A DNA stretch of 64,000 nt, taken from contig DAOUGQ010000018.1 in NCBI GenBank assembly GCA_034429195.1, positions 248,001 through 312,000 on the forward strand, in the 5' to 3' direction. Positions 17,189 to 26,489 of the stretch are shown here, piece by piece. Below the pieces are notes generated by a model. It had not been told where the DNA came from and searched no databases. It worked only from the letters and a program-made list of their open reading frames with translations. The translations under genes and the position numbers were made by a program. The DNA comes from UBA4782 sp034429195 (GTDB taxonomy: Bacteria > Chloroflexota > Anaerolineae > Anaerolineales > Anaerolineaceae). The first letter of the stretch is position 1, and each line of letters begins with the position of its first letter.

Positions 17189-18129
17189 AATAATTCTTTT
17201 TGAGTGGTCTCATCTACTACATAGGGAGGCCGTTCCATGCTCCTATCAAAAATTCTCCCCAGATATTCTCCTATCAACCCAAGTGAGAATAACTGTACAC
17301 CGCTAAAAATTGAAATTATTGAAGCAAGGAAAGGAAAACCTGGAATACTACCTGCTGCAAGAGTTGCCACCAGAACATAGAGAAATATTGCCAGACCAAA
17401 GAAGATGAAAAAGAAACCGACCATTGTAGCAAATCGTAAAGGAATGGTGCTGAATCCAGTCAAAATCAAAAGAGCTTGAGATGCCAATGAAAGAAAATTG
17501 TAATTAGAATGACCTTGCTGGCGAGGTTCTTCATTTACCTTGACAGTTCCAAATCGATTTGTACCCCATGAAAGCAATACATCCAGAATAACACTCGGAC
17601 TCTGAAAATTAATAAAAGCATCTCTGATGGATGTATAAAATGCTCGAAAAGAACTGATATCTCGAATAGTTTTTACGCCCATAACTCTGGCAAGTGTACG
17701 TTTTGTGAACCATGAGAAAAAATTTCTCCATGCTGAATGGGGCATTTTGGATGGCAAGCCATATACTACATCGTAGCCTGTTTGTAAATGATCTAATAGT
17801 TTCGTAATCTCTTCTGGTGGGTGTTGCAAATCGTCATCCATCGTGATGACGACCTCATTATTTGCTGCACGTACTCCACAAAGTAATGCATTATGCTGAC
17901 CAAAATTCCGCTTGAGGTTGATGCCGATAATGTGAGCAGGGTCTTTCAATGCCAGGTTTTGTATCACCTGCCAGCTATTATCAGGGCTACCATCATTTAC
18001 CAGGATAATTTCGTAATTGCTAGAAATATCCGAAAGTGTGTTAGTTAATCTTTCTACTAATTCGATGATCGTATCAGATCCATTAAATACGGGAATGACA
18101 ACTGAACAGGATAGGGAGGTGTCAATCAT
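17185..18129 (-). CDS. Family 2 glycosyltransferase with two C-terminal membrane helices (DPM/GtrB-like)
   Basis: 314 residues from an ATG with GGAG about 12 bases upstream; an ATG at 18165, overlapping the previous stop, is an alternative. GT-A fold: VVIPVFNGSDTI, VNDGSPDNSW, the TMDDDLQHPPEE metal motif, and two hydrophobic segments (about 225-250 and 260-285). This architecture is that of polyprenyl-phosphate glycosyltransferases such as GtrB and ArnC, which load a sugar onto undecaprenyl phosphate at the cytoplasmic face. It probably supplies lipid-linked sugar to the membrane protein encoded just upstream. Confidence 0.88.
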   Translation of the reverse strand: MIDTSLSCSVVIPVFNGSDTIIELVERLTNTLSDISSNYEIILVNDGSPDNSWQVIQNLALKDPAHIIGINLKRNFGQHNALLCGVRAANNEVVITMDDDLQHPPEEITKLLDHLQTGYDVVYGLPSKMPHSAWRNFFSWFTKRTLARVMGVKTIRDISSFRAFYTSIRDAFINFQSPSVILDVLLSWGTNRFGTVKVNEEPRQQGHSNYNFLSLASQALLILTGFSTIPLRFATMVGFFFIFFGLAIFLYVLVATLAAGSIPGFPFLASIISIFSGVQLFSLGLIGEYLGRIFDRSMERPPYVVDETTQKELL

Positions 18130-18149
18130 CGTTGAAAATACTCCATTGA

Positions 18150-20210
18150 TTATTGAGAAGAACATTCATATTTGGTACTGATTTCATCGAGTGCAGCTTG
18201 ATCTTCGTCTAACTGCGAAAGTTCTTTTGATAAATAATCTATCTGGCTGCATAGATGTGAGTGAACATTTCTGTTGAGAAGCATGGCATTGTTGAGTAAT
18301 TGATCTACAGTATCCCAATCGCCTTTATGGGCAAAGCCTTCAACAAAAACAAGATATTCAGTGGGATCTGATGGTGTAAAGTTATTGTTTTTCGCATCAT
18401 TCCACATGGAAACGATTGTATCCCAATTCTCAGATTGACGCGCCAGATCAGCTTTTTCAAAGTAGTAACACCAATTCAATTCTGTTTTTGAACCAAAGAT
18501 GTCTTGAGGTGGAATTGCAGTGTCTTCATCGGATAATACCTGATTAACATTTGACAGGTAAAATGCTTTGTTCAAATCTTCAGGTAATTCGGGGACATCC
18601 CATCTTCGTGAAGGATCGAGAACACGCAAACAACCTGGAGGTGAGTAAAAAATTACTACCATGTTCGAGGTGTTTCCTGTAAACTCAGCACTACGATATG
18701 CCTGATATATGGGTACATTCCTCTTCAATTCTGGTATTGCAGCTCCAATACGAACGTCGGTAAATGCAAAGAGGTAAGGTATTTGAGTAGAGTGATTATC
18801 TGGTGCGTAGATCCAATTGAGGGGAGCTGTAAGAGAGTTATCGCTATAATACTTTAAAGGTAATCCAAAGGTTAGAACAGTTGTATCCTCTTTCAACTGA
18901 GGCGCCCGCCATGTGAGCTCCCAGAAAAGCTCTTTTTGAGTCTGCCATTCACGTTGAAAAGTAATTGCATTGACTACGTCACTTGCCATTGCCATGGAAA
19001 GGAAGAGCGCTAAAACAATTCTTACCTGGTATTCCGACCTGAAAAGCCAAATAAATATCCAGACGAGAATGATCGCACTTCCAGCCATAAAAGCCAGGTT
19101 AAAACGATCCCACGGGAATTGCAATTCGATGGGGAGATCCGTGATCCAATATGGAATGCCAGCCAATACTAAAGCTGATAAGCCAATCCAGAAAGCACTT
19201 TTAAGAAAATCGGGTTCAACGTTATTGATATCTTGTTTTTTATCTGGTTTGATCCGGTTAAAGACGAATAGTGTGAGAAGAGAAAAAACAATTCCAACCA
19301 CAAAAATGATCCAGAACACGGCTTTAGAACGGATAGAAAAATCTTCAAGTAATGGGAAGCGGAAAGAATCAAACCAGGTTTGAATTCCTGAAGAAAAAGG
19401 ATCACGAATGACACGATAGAGGATCTGACCAAGGTAGGATAGCGATAATCCTTGTTTGGATAATTTTGTAATGGTTTCGGGCTGATAGGTGGGGAATTTA
19501 AAGAATACAACCCGCCACAATAAGAAGGCGATCATACTTGCAAGGTAAGGCAACCAGAAAATAATCGCCTTCTTGATGGTTTTCCAAAAAGCTTTGGTTT
19601 GGGGAAGGAATAAAAAATATAGAATGACAAATCTGACGAGATTCAACCCAAAGTAATATTCTGTAGAAAAACTACAGAACAGATCAAGAATTATTGCCAG
19701 GCCTGTATAAAGCCAGAATCGCTTTCGATCACGAAATGCAAGAATGGTAAATCCAAAAGAAAGAAAGAAAGCAATCAGTAACAGGTACCCATTGCTATAT
19801 ATGACAGCAATTGGCTGTTGTTTAAAACCTGGATAAACAGCAAATAATGCTGCGATCCAAAATATTTCTTGTTGTCTATTCTTCCAGAGCTTTGAAAGTG
19901 CCCACCAGAAAGAGAGAGTAACACACCAACGTGTTAACAAACCAAAAATGTGCCATTGAATGGGAGAGTCTCCAAGAATACTGGTGCTGAAGAGATATAC
20001 CCCTGCTAAGAAGGGTCTATCACCGGCAAGAACTTCCAGATATCCATTGGTACCCAGTAAATGTCCAAACCAAATGAGTGGCCAATCATCCCAATAAAAT
20101 CCTAAGGAGAAAATAAGTGGAGCATAAGCCAGCACTGTGAGCCCAAGTAGGGTAATGGGTATGTACAGTGACGATAGAATTTTTTTCCAGGTTTGCTTCG
20201 ATAAATTCAT
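18150..20210 (-). CDS. Polytopic membrane protein with C-terminal soluble domain (possible GT-C or O-antigen-type enzyme)
   Basis: 686 residues. About eleven hydrophobic segments occupy residues 15-420; the early loop FYWDDWPLIW between the first helices resembles the acidic external loop of GT-C glycosyltransferases. The last 250 residues are soluble and include helix pairs that resemble TPR units (DLARQSENWDTIVSMW, AHKGDWDTVDQLL). I do not recognise a named family. Adjacent GT2 of the GtrB type makes a lipid-sugar-dependent transferase plausible. Its ATG overlaps the stop of the Fe-S fusion gene by four bases. Confidence 0.7.
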   Translation of the reverse strand: MNLSKQTWKKILSSLYIPITLLGLTVLAYAPLIFSLGFYWDDWPLIWFGHLLGTNGYLEVLAGDRPFLAGVYLFSTSILGDSPIQWHIFGLLTRWCVTLSFWWALSKLWKNRQQEIFWIAALFAVYPGFKQQPIAVIYSNGYLLLIAFFLSFGFTILAFRDRKRFWLYTGLAIILDLFCSFSTEYYFGLNLVRFVILYFLFLPQTKAFWKTIKKAIIFWLPYLASMIAFLLWRVVFFKFPTYQPETITKLSKQGLSLSYLGQILYRVIRDPFSSGIQTWFDSFRFPLLEDFSIRSKAVFWIIFVVGIVFSLLTLFVFNRIKPDKKQDINNVEPDFLKSAFWIGLSALVLAGIPYWITDLPIELQFPWDRFNLAFMAGSAIILVWIFIWLFRSEYQVRIVLALFLSMAMASDVVNAITFQREWQTQKELFWELTWRAPQLKEDTTVLTFGLPLKYYSDNSLTAPLNWIYAPDNHSTQIPYLFAFTDVRIGAAIPELKRNVPIYQAYRSAEFTGNTSNMVVIFYSPPGCLRVLDPSRRWDVPELPEDLNKAFYLSNVNQVLSDEDTAIPPQDIFGSKTELNWCYYFEKADLARQSENWDTIVSMWNDAKNNNFTPSDPTEYLVFVEGFAHKGDWDTVDQLLNNAMLLNRNVHSHLCSQIDYLSKELSQLDEDQAALDEISTKYECSSQ

Positions 20211-21724
20211 GAAATCCCATTTGTTCCGAGAGGATCGACCCTGATGGCAGCTTCACCAACGACAGGGCACTTATTTTCACAGATACCACAACCTATACAT
20301 AACTCACGGTCAACAAAAGGTAATTTTACCCGAATATTGGCTCCATCTCGGGATAAGAATGTTTCTTCTTTCAGATAGATTGCTTTTTGTGGGATTGGGC
20401 ACATTTCCTCACAAACGATGCAGTCTTGATGCTGTGCCCAGGCGATACATCTATTTGTGTTAATGATCGCTTTCCCAATAATAGTTTTTCGTTTTTCTTC
20501 CAGGGATAAGACAGGGATGGCCTGGGTTGGACAAACAAGACCGCAGGCATTGCAAGAATAATCACAATACCCAATCCTGGGAATGACCTCGGGTGATCCA
20601 TAGTTCTCATCCATGACCGGTGCAGGTTGAATTGCATTTGTTGGACAAATTTTATAGCAAGCTCCACACCGTATGCAACGAGCTAAAAAAGAGTCTTGCA
20701 TAGTTCCGGGTGGCCTGATAGGAGCATGGTTTGACGATGATATTAGTTTCAAAAATGCTACTCCCAATAATGCATAACCAAAACTAGAAAACAATTTTCG
20801 TCGGTTAGCGTCATATGGGAAATGAATCACTTCAGGTATTCCAGGTTTTATTTCATTAGCTGAAAATGAACATGCTTCGATACAATTCATACACATGATA
20901 CACTCAGCAGGATCGCTTCGATATCCAGCAGTTTGATTAATGGTTCCGGTCGGACATTTTTGTGTACATCTCGAGCAACCTGTACATTTTTTAGGGTCTA
21001 CCTGACGTCGGAATATTGAAAACCGGCTAAGGAAAGCATATAAACCTCCCAATGGACAGAGATAGCGACACCAAAATCGGCTTGTAATTACATTGAGAAG
21101 AATTAGGATAATGGGTACGGTAATGATCCATCCAATATTGGTGAAACGGGCAGGCTGCAAAGGTAAAAATACAGGTCTCAAAAGCTGATCAGCTTTGTCA
21201 ATGATGGATGAAAGAAAAGTAATCGGATAAAGTATGTTTTCTAGCCAGGTGAATATTCGATCGATGAATGGCAGTATTCCTGTGATCAATAATCTTTGAA
21301 AGATGGATATTGGGTCAAGCCATACAAGGGTTTGAAATCCAAATAGGGCTGAGATAAGGATTACACCGAGAAGTAAATATTTGCCAATTCGTAAGGATTC
21401 GGGAATGTAAATTTTCTTTTTCGAATGAAAGCGAAAAATATCCAACAGGGTTCCCAGTGGACAAATCCACCCACACCAGAATCTCCCAAAAATCAATGCA
21501 AATATGAAGAGGAGAGCAGAAAATACAAATCCTTTGATCAACAATTTGCCAGCCAAAGAAGATGAAAAGGCTAACAAAGGATCCAATTGGATTGGAATTT
21601 TTGCCAATCCTTCCACTGTATTGTTTTTTTGATTCAAAATGATAATTGCAATAAATAAGAGTAGAAAAACTCCTTGCACTATCTTGCGGATAACCACCCA
21701 AGGTGTGGAGGGAATTTTCTTCAT
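20207..21724 (-). CDS. NapH-NapG-like polyferredoxin fusion membrane protein
   Basis: 505 residues. The first half is NapH/MauN-like: about four to five membrane helices with RFWCGWICPLG and RFWCRYLCPLG, then two [4Fe-4S] sites (CTGCSRCTQKC, CIMCMNCIEAC). After about residue 295 a second protein seems joined: NRRKLFSS plus a hydrophobic stretch and RPPG, as at the start of NapG/MauM, then CIRCGACYKIC, CDYSCNACGLVC, CIVCEEMC and CIGCGICENKC. NapH and NapG are normally separate, NapG being Tat-exported. A membrane-bound electron conduit of at least six clusters is predicted. Acceptor or donor is unknown; a DUF362 Tat lipoprotein gene lies 14 bases upstream. Confidence 0.85.
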   Translation of the reverse strand: MKKIPSTPWVVIRKIVQGVFLLLFIAIIILNQKNNTVEGLAKIPIQLDPLLAFSSSLAGKLLIKGFVFSALLFIFALIFGRFWCGWICPLGTLLDIFRFHSKKKIYIPESLRIGKYLLLGVILISALFGFQTLVWLDPISIFQRLLITGILPFIDRIFTWLENILYPITFLSSIIDKADQLLRPVFLPLQPARFTNIGWIITVPIILILLNVITSRFWCRYLCPLGGLYAFLSRFSIFRRQVDPKKCTGCSRCTQKCPTGTINQTAGYRSDPAECIMCMNCIEACSFSANEIKPGIPEVIHFPYDANRRKLFSSFGYALLGVAFLKLISSSNHAPIRPPGTMQDSFLARCIRCGACYKICPTNAIQPAPVMDENYGSPEVIPRIGYCDYSCNACGLVCPTQAIPVLSLEEKRKTIIGKAIINTNRCIAWAQHQDCIVCEEMCPIPQKAIYLKEETFLSRDGANIRVKLPFVDRELCIGCGICENKCPVVGEAAIRVDPLGTNGIS

Positions 21725-21738
21725 CAGTTTAGACCAGA

Positions 21739-22755
21739 TCAGGTGTTAGATATTTCTTCGATCTTCAATTGTTGAAGATCAGCAGAGCCCAATCCTGCAG
21801 AGACACCTGCTTCTATATATGCAAGCGAAAGAGGATCCATCCCAAATAAGCTGTTTGCAGCATAACTATCTGCTGCAACGATATCTCTGGATGCAATAAT
21901 TGTGTCCATTTTCTTCACATAATCCAGACTTCCACCAGTTGGACCATTTTCCATCAATACACGAATTCCATCAATAATCGTCAATTCAGGGCGTAGGAAA
22001 CCAGCAAGGTCTGCAAGGTTATGTCCTAATTTTGTATGCAGGATTTCTCTCTTTTGAATCGTACCCATTAGATTCTTCATACCCAGGGTCAGCTTTGCCA
22101 GACCATGATCTTTTGCTATCGGAACATTGATCAAAACATCCGCATTAAGGATATCTTCATAAATTGCAGTTTTTTTCAAGCTGGTTGCGTTTGGGATGGT
22201 TGTATTAATAAATTTTCTATCAGTCATAAAGACCATTGTTCCCCCAGCAGTCTGTACCGCATCGCTAATTCCAGAAACTTTATATGCTTCTTCAGCTGTC
22301 CCTCCAAAAGGATTATCCATTACTTTTACACTGGCAGCTCCTGCTTCAAAGCAAAGTTTTACCAATGCCCCAATTACCCAGGGATTAGTTGTAGTAGCAT
22401 ATTCATATGTGTTATATGCTACACAGATATTTGGTTTTATTATGACACTGGCGCCTGAAAAAACAAATTGACCTATTCCACCTAATGCTTCAATTACCTG
22501 ACGCACTAGAAGTTCGGGTTCACCATTTCGGGCAACAGCAAGGTCTGGCAATCCTATGGTTGGTGTTGGTTCTATTGTAGAAGTATCTTGAGGAACTTGC
22601 TCTGTATCAGTGGAACTAATATCGGGATTAATGCTTTTCGTAGGAGGTACTGGTTGAGGAGTTATTGTTTTACAGCCAGATAAACCCGCCAGAATTATGG
22701 CGCCTAACCCCAGGGATGCCTCTGTTAGAAACTTTCTTCGAGAAATGTTTTTCAT
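21739..22755 (-). CDS. DUF362 protein, Tat lipoprotein
   Basis: 338 residues starting at the ATG with AGG five bases upstream. The N-terminus SRRKFLTEASLG...LSGC combines a twin-arginine motif with a lipobox, so the protein is probably folded before export and lipid-anchored at Cys. The rest is the DUF362 domain (VIIKPNI, DNPFGGTAEEAYKVSG, NVPIAKDHGLAKLTLGMKNLMG). DUF362 proteins often occur with polyferredoxins; their activity is unknown. A Pro/Thr-rich linker follows the lipobox. Confidence 0.87.
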   Translation of the reverse strand: MKNISRRKFLTEASLGLGAIILAGLSGCKTITPQPVPPTKSINPDISSTDTEQVPQDTSTIEPTPTIGLPDLAVARNGEPELLVRQVIEALGGIGQFVFSGASVIIKPNICVAYNTYEYATTTNPWVIGALVKLCFEAGAASVKVMDNPFGGTAEEAYKVSGISDAVQTAGGTMVFMTDRKFINTTIPNATSLKKTAIYEDILNADVLINVPIAKDHGLAKLTLGMKNLMGTIQKREILHTKLGHNLADLAGFLRPELTIIDGIRVLMENGPTGGSLDYVKKMDTIIASRDIVAADSYAANSLFGMDPLSLAYIEAGVSAGLGSADLQQLKIEEISNT

Positions 22756-22793
22756 TTTGCCTGCCTGAATAATAATCACTGGCAGGGAGAGAA

Positions 22794-22820
22794 AAGGGGC
22801 TGCAATATTTGCAGCCCCTT
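22794..22820 (-). terminator. Intrinsic terminator of the acyl-CoA synthetase gene
   Basis: A 12-bp perfect stem (22794-22805 with 22809-22820, AAGGGGCTGCAA and its complement) with a 3-base loop; on the minus strand it is followed by TTCTCTC. It lies just after the stop of the minus-strand acyl-CoA synthetase. Confidence 0.8.
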
Positions 22821-22833
22821 GGTTTCAAAAATG

Positions 22834-24945
22834 CTATTTCTTCTTTAGAATGATACGGGCGTCGACGACTTTCACTCCCTTGCCTTCTTCGTAGACAAGA
22901 ATTGGATTTGCATCAGATTCACTGATATCATCACCAAGATCAAGGATCATTTTTGAATAACGGCAAACTGTATCAGCCAATTGAGCGCGATCGCGAGGCG
23001 ATTCGCCGCGGACGCCAGCTAAAATTGGTGCACCACGAATCTCATCGATCATATGACGTGCCTGCCCTGTCGAAACAGGTGCAACTCGGAAGGTTACATC
23101 CTTCAGAACCTCTACAAAGATGCCACCCAGACCGAACATCATTGTTGGACCAAAGGTAGGATCATTGACAGATCCCATGATTACTTCAGTACCTGAAGGG
23201 GCCATTTCTTGTATTGCAACACCATGAATGTTCGCGTCTGCCTTATAATTTTTGGAGTTCTTCAGAATAATCTGATAGGCATCGCGAGCAGATTGCTCAT
23301 CTTTGATATTCACTTTAACCGCACCCGCATCGGATTTATGTAAAATATCGGGAGAAACGATCTTCATAACTACTGGGAAGCCGATCTGCTTCGCTAGTGA
23401 AACAGCTTCTTCTTCAGATTTCGCAAGATAGGTCTTTGTTACAGGAAGTCCATAAGCTTCAAAGACCTGTTTGGCTTCAACTTCAGTTAGAGAATCACGA
23501 CCTGCTGCACGAGCTCCGTCAATAATTTTCTGTGCGGTAGCTTTGTCTACTTTTACATCATTATTTTCTTTTTCAGACAGGGTTACGCGAATCTTTGCAT
23601 ACTCGCGCAAGGCAGCCATAGCATTTACTGCAATATCAGGTGCTCCATAAGCAGGAATACCGTTCTCGACTAACCATTGCATACCTTTTTCAGATTTTTC
23701 ACCACCAACAAATGAAACAGTCACAGGTTTATCGGTTACACCGGATTCTTTGACTGCTTCGAATATTGCCTGGGCAATTTCTGAAGGATTAGTAATTGCT
23801 GTTTCACAATAGAGAACAATTACGCCATCTACCCAATCATGTTTGATTGCATATAAGACTGATTCTTTATACCATTCTGGTCCAGCCATTCCAGTTAAAT
23901 CAACTGGATTCTTTGCTGAACCAAAGTCTGGCATATGTTTTTTCAATGCTTCTTGAACATCTTTTGGTGCAAATCTAAGCGGTATGCCATATCGCTCCGC
24001 AGCATCTGTAGCCAATACGCCCACACCACCACCATTGGTGATCACTAGAAGGTTATCACCCTTCAAGGGTGGTTCAAGCGAAAATGCAAGCGTGCGGTCA
24101 AAAAGGTTATCCAGGTCAGAAGCCTGCACGACACCAGCTTGTTGGAAAGCTGCTCCGTAAACTTTTGCAGCACCTGCAAGTGAGCCGGTATGAGAAGCTG
24201 CTGCTGCAGCACCATGAGCAGAAACGCCTGCTTTTAGTGCAATGATAGGCTTAGAAGTCTTCCGGCATTGTTCGATAAATTTGCGGCCATCTTTGAAACC
24301 TTCAATGTATAAAGAAATACAAGAAGTATCTTTATCGTTGTTCAACCACTCAATCATATCAGCGAAATCAAGATCCGACATATTACCGATAGAAAGCAAC
24401 TTTTCAAAACCTACGCGGCGTGAATAGGTAGCTGCATCAAGGGCAATCAACAATGCACCGCTTTGAGAGATCAAAGAAGCTCTTCCACGTAGAGGAAGGA
24501 ATGGTGCAAATGATGCGTTGAGTTTTTCGCCATTGGAGAGATATCCAACAATATTTGGGCCCAGTATCCGCATGTTGTACTTTTGGGCTATATCAACCAT
24601 CTGCTGTTCCAGATCCTTTTCACCTACTTCACTAAAGCCGGAGGTGATGATGACTAATGCTTTAACGCCTTTTTTCCCACATTCTTCTGTGATAGGCACA
24701 CAAATTTTAGCGGGTACGGTAATTACAGCAATGTCAACAGGTTCTTGAACATCAAGAATGGATGCATGACATTTAATGCCTAAGATATTATCCAATTTAT
24801 TGTTGATTGGATAAATTTTACCTTCATATTTCCCCTCAATCAAATTAGCCATTACCGAGTAACCAATTTTCCCTGGGGTGGCTGATGCGCCAATTACTGC
24901 AACAGATTTCGGGCGAAAAAGAAAATCAAGATGTGAATTATTCAC
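22834..24945 (-). CDS. Acyl-CoA synthetase, ADP-forming (acetate-CoA ligase type, fused alpha-beta)
   Basis: 703 residues in the usual fused order: CoA-binding Rossmann domain (FRPKSVAVIGASATPGKIG), succinyl-CoA-ligase-like domain with the phosphohistidine region ASHTGSLAG, and from about 480 an ATP-grasp domain (EVEAKQVFEAYGLPVT, FPVVMKIVSPDILHKSDAGAV). The enzyme converts acyl-CoA, ADP and Pi to acid, ATP and CoA, an energy-saving final step in fermenters; acetyl-CoA is the likely substrate but range cannot be read. Starts at GTG with GGAGG nine bases upstream; strong terminator downstream. Divergent from the glycerate kinase gene. Confidence 0.92.
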   Translation of the reverse strand: MNNSHLDFLFRPKSVAVIGASATPGKIGYSVMANLIEGKYEGKIYPINNKLDNILGIKCHASILDVQEPVDIAVITVPAKICVPITEECGKKGVKALVIITSGFSEVGEKDLEQQMVDIAQKYNMRILGPNIVGYLSNGEKLNASFAPFLPLRGRASLISQSGALLIALDAATYSRRVGFEKLLSIGNMSDLDFADMIEWLNNDKDTSCISLYIEGFKDGRKFIEQCRKTSKPIIALKAGVSAHGAAAAASHTGSLAGAAKVYGAAFQQAGVVQASDLDNLFDRTLAFSLEPPLKGDNLLVITNGGGVGVLATDAAERYGIPLRFAPKDVQEALKKHMPDFGSAKNPVDLTGMAGPEWYKESVLYAIKHDWVDGVIVLYCETAITNPSEIAQAIFEAVKESGVTDKPVTVSFVGGEKSEKGMQWLVENGIPAYGAPDIAVNAMAALREYAKIRVTLSEKENNDVKVDKATAQKIIDGARAAGRDSLTEVEAKQVFEAYGLPVTKTYLAKSEEEAVSLAKQIGFPVVMKIVSPDILHKSDAGAVKVNIKDEQSARDAYQIILKNSKNYKADANIHGVAIQEMAPSGTEVIMGSVNDPTFGPTMMFGLGGIFVEVLKDVTFRVAPVSTGQARHMIDEIRGAPILAGVRGESPRDRAQLADTVCRYSKMILDLGDDISESDANPILVYEEGKGVKVVDARIILKKK

Positions 24946-25079
24946 GTTATAGATCCTCCGTAAACGGATGTAAAATTATTAAAACCTCAACAAATATTGT
25001 ACCGTAAATTATTTGCTGATAACCAATAAGTTTTGGTAATTTTCAGAAAATATAACACTTCTTGAATACAAGATGAATA

Positions 25080-26486
25080 ATGAATTTCCTCAAAAAACCA
25101 GTATTTAATCGTGACATGGAAACTGACCACTGGAAAATTCCGGGCAACATTCCAATCGAACATCGTTCAAGTATTCTAAAAATCATTAAGGCTTCACTTG
25201 AAGCAGTTGATCCATATTCTGTGATAAAAAAATTCATTCAAAATGAAGCAAATGGATTTTTAATCGGTACTAGGAATTATAAACTAAGCCAAAATTCAAG
25301 AATAATGGTTGTTGCAATTGGTAAAGCATCAGTACCGATGACCAGAGGTTTGGTTGATGTATTAGGCGAAAAAATCAATAGTGGGGTAATTGTTACAAAA
25401 AAAGTAATTAACGAAACAATTGAAAATTCGAATAAATTCAGAATCATTTCGAGTAGCCATCCAATACCTGATGAAAAAAGCATTTTGGCTGCGGAAACAG
25501 TCATAGATTACCTAAAAGATGCTCAAGATGAGGATATTGTATTCTTCCTCATTTCTGGAGGAGGTTCAGCACTTCTTACTTACCCTGAAAACGGTTTGAA
25601 ATTAGAGCATTTACAGAGGATGACTCAACTCCTTCTTGCTTCAGGTGCTACTATTCAAGAAATGAATGTTATTCGAAAACATCTTGATAGAGTTAAAGGT
25701 GGAAAGCTTGCACTAGCTGCACATCCAGCAAGATTCATTTCGATGGTTATTTCCGATGTTACAGATAATGCATTAGACTCTATTGCTTCTGGACCCACTG
25801 TTCCAGATTCGTCCACATTCGATGATGCCATTGATATCCTTTATCGCTATAACTTATGGCAAAGCATTCCTGTTGAAATTTCGAATTACCTTTTAGCAGG
25901 CAGAGAAGGAATCTATCCAGAAACGGTAAAAGAGAGCGCAACTATTTGGGAGAAGGGTTTTGCTCAGATCATTGCTAGTAATGCAACTGCAATGAATGCC
26001 GCATATCAACAGGCAATCATCGAAGGGTATGCAGCCTATGAAGTATCGAAACCTTTTATTGGTGAAGCACGAAAAGTGGGAAACGATTTGGTACTCCAGG
26101 CAAGAGAAATATGGAAGCAAAAACTTCAATTAGTAGATAACGCGTGTATTCTATTTGGGGGAGAAACAACAGTAACCTTGAAGGAGAATGGAATAGGTGG
26201 AAGAAATTTAGAAACAGCACTTGGTGCTGCCAAATTGCTATCAGGAAGTATAAACGAATTTTTCCTTACCCTTGCAACTGATGGAGAAGATGGTCCGACC
26301 GATGCAGCAGGTGCATGTGTAAACGGTTTGACTATTCAAGATGCACAAAGGCTTCATCTTGATATCGATGAAGCCCTTGAAGCAAATGACTCCTATCCAT
26401 TCTTTGAAAGACTAGATACATTATTGAAAACCGGTTCGACAGGAACAAATGTGAACGACCTGGCATTCTGGTTTTCGCTGATCTAG
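25080..26486 (+). CDS. Glycerate 2-kinase (GckA, DUF4147/MOFRL family)
   Basis: 468 residues with the DUF4147 N-terminal domain (VVAIGKASVPMTRG, ISSSHPIPDE, FFLISGGGSALL, EMNVIRKHLDRVKGGKLA) and the C-terminal MOFRL domain (LATDGEDGPTDAAGA). The family phosphorylates D-glycerate at C2, feeding 2-phosphoglycerate into glycolysis; related hydroxypyruvate reductase annotations are older names. The start is uncertain: no strong ribosome-binding site precedes this ATG, and METDHW twelve codons later is possible. The stop is three bases from the convergent zinc-ribbon gene. Confidence 0.88.
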   Translation: MNFLKKPVFNRDMETDHWKIPGNIPIEHRSSILKIIKASLEAVDPYSVIKKFIQNEANGFLIGTRNYKLSQNSRIMVVAIGKASVPMTRGLVDVLGEKINSGVIVTKKVINETIENSNKFRIISSSHPIPDEKSILAAETVIDYLKDAQDEDIVFFLISGGGSALLTYPENGLKLEHLQRMTQLLLASGATIQEMNVIRKHLDRVKGGKLALAAHPARFISMVISDVTDNALDSIASGPTVPDSSTFDDAIDILYRYNLWQSIPVEISNYLLAGREGIYPETVKESATIWEKGFAQIIASNATAMNAAYQQAIIEGYAAYEVSKPFIGEARKVGNDLVLQAREIWKQKLQLVDNACILFGGETTVTLKENGIGGRNLETALGAAKLLSGSINEFFLTLATDGEDGPTDAAGACVNGLTIQDAQRLHLDIDEALEANDSYPFFERLDTLLKTGSTGTNVNDLAFWFSLI

Positions 26487-26489
26487 GCT

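Noticed and set aside
10695..25042. TGGTAATT occurs near the hydrogenase promoter palindrome, in the gap at about 10.7 kb and upstream of the glycerate kinase gene, suggesting a shared operator.
   Set aside because: An AT-rich 8-mer is expected several times by chance in 64 kb, and only the first copy is a full palindrome.
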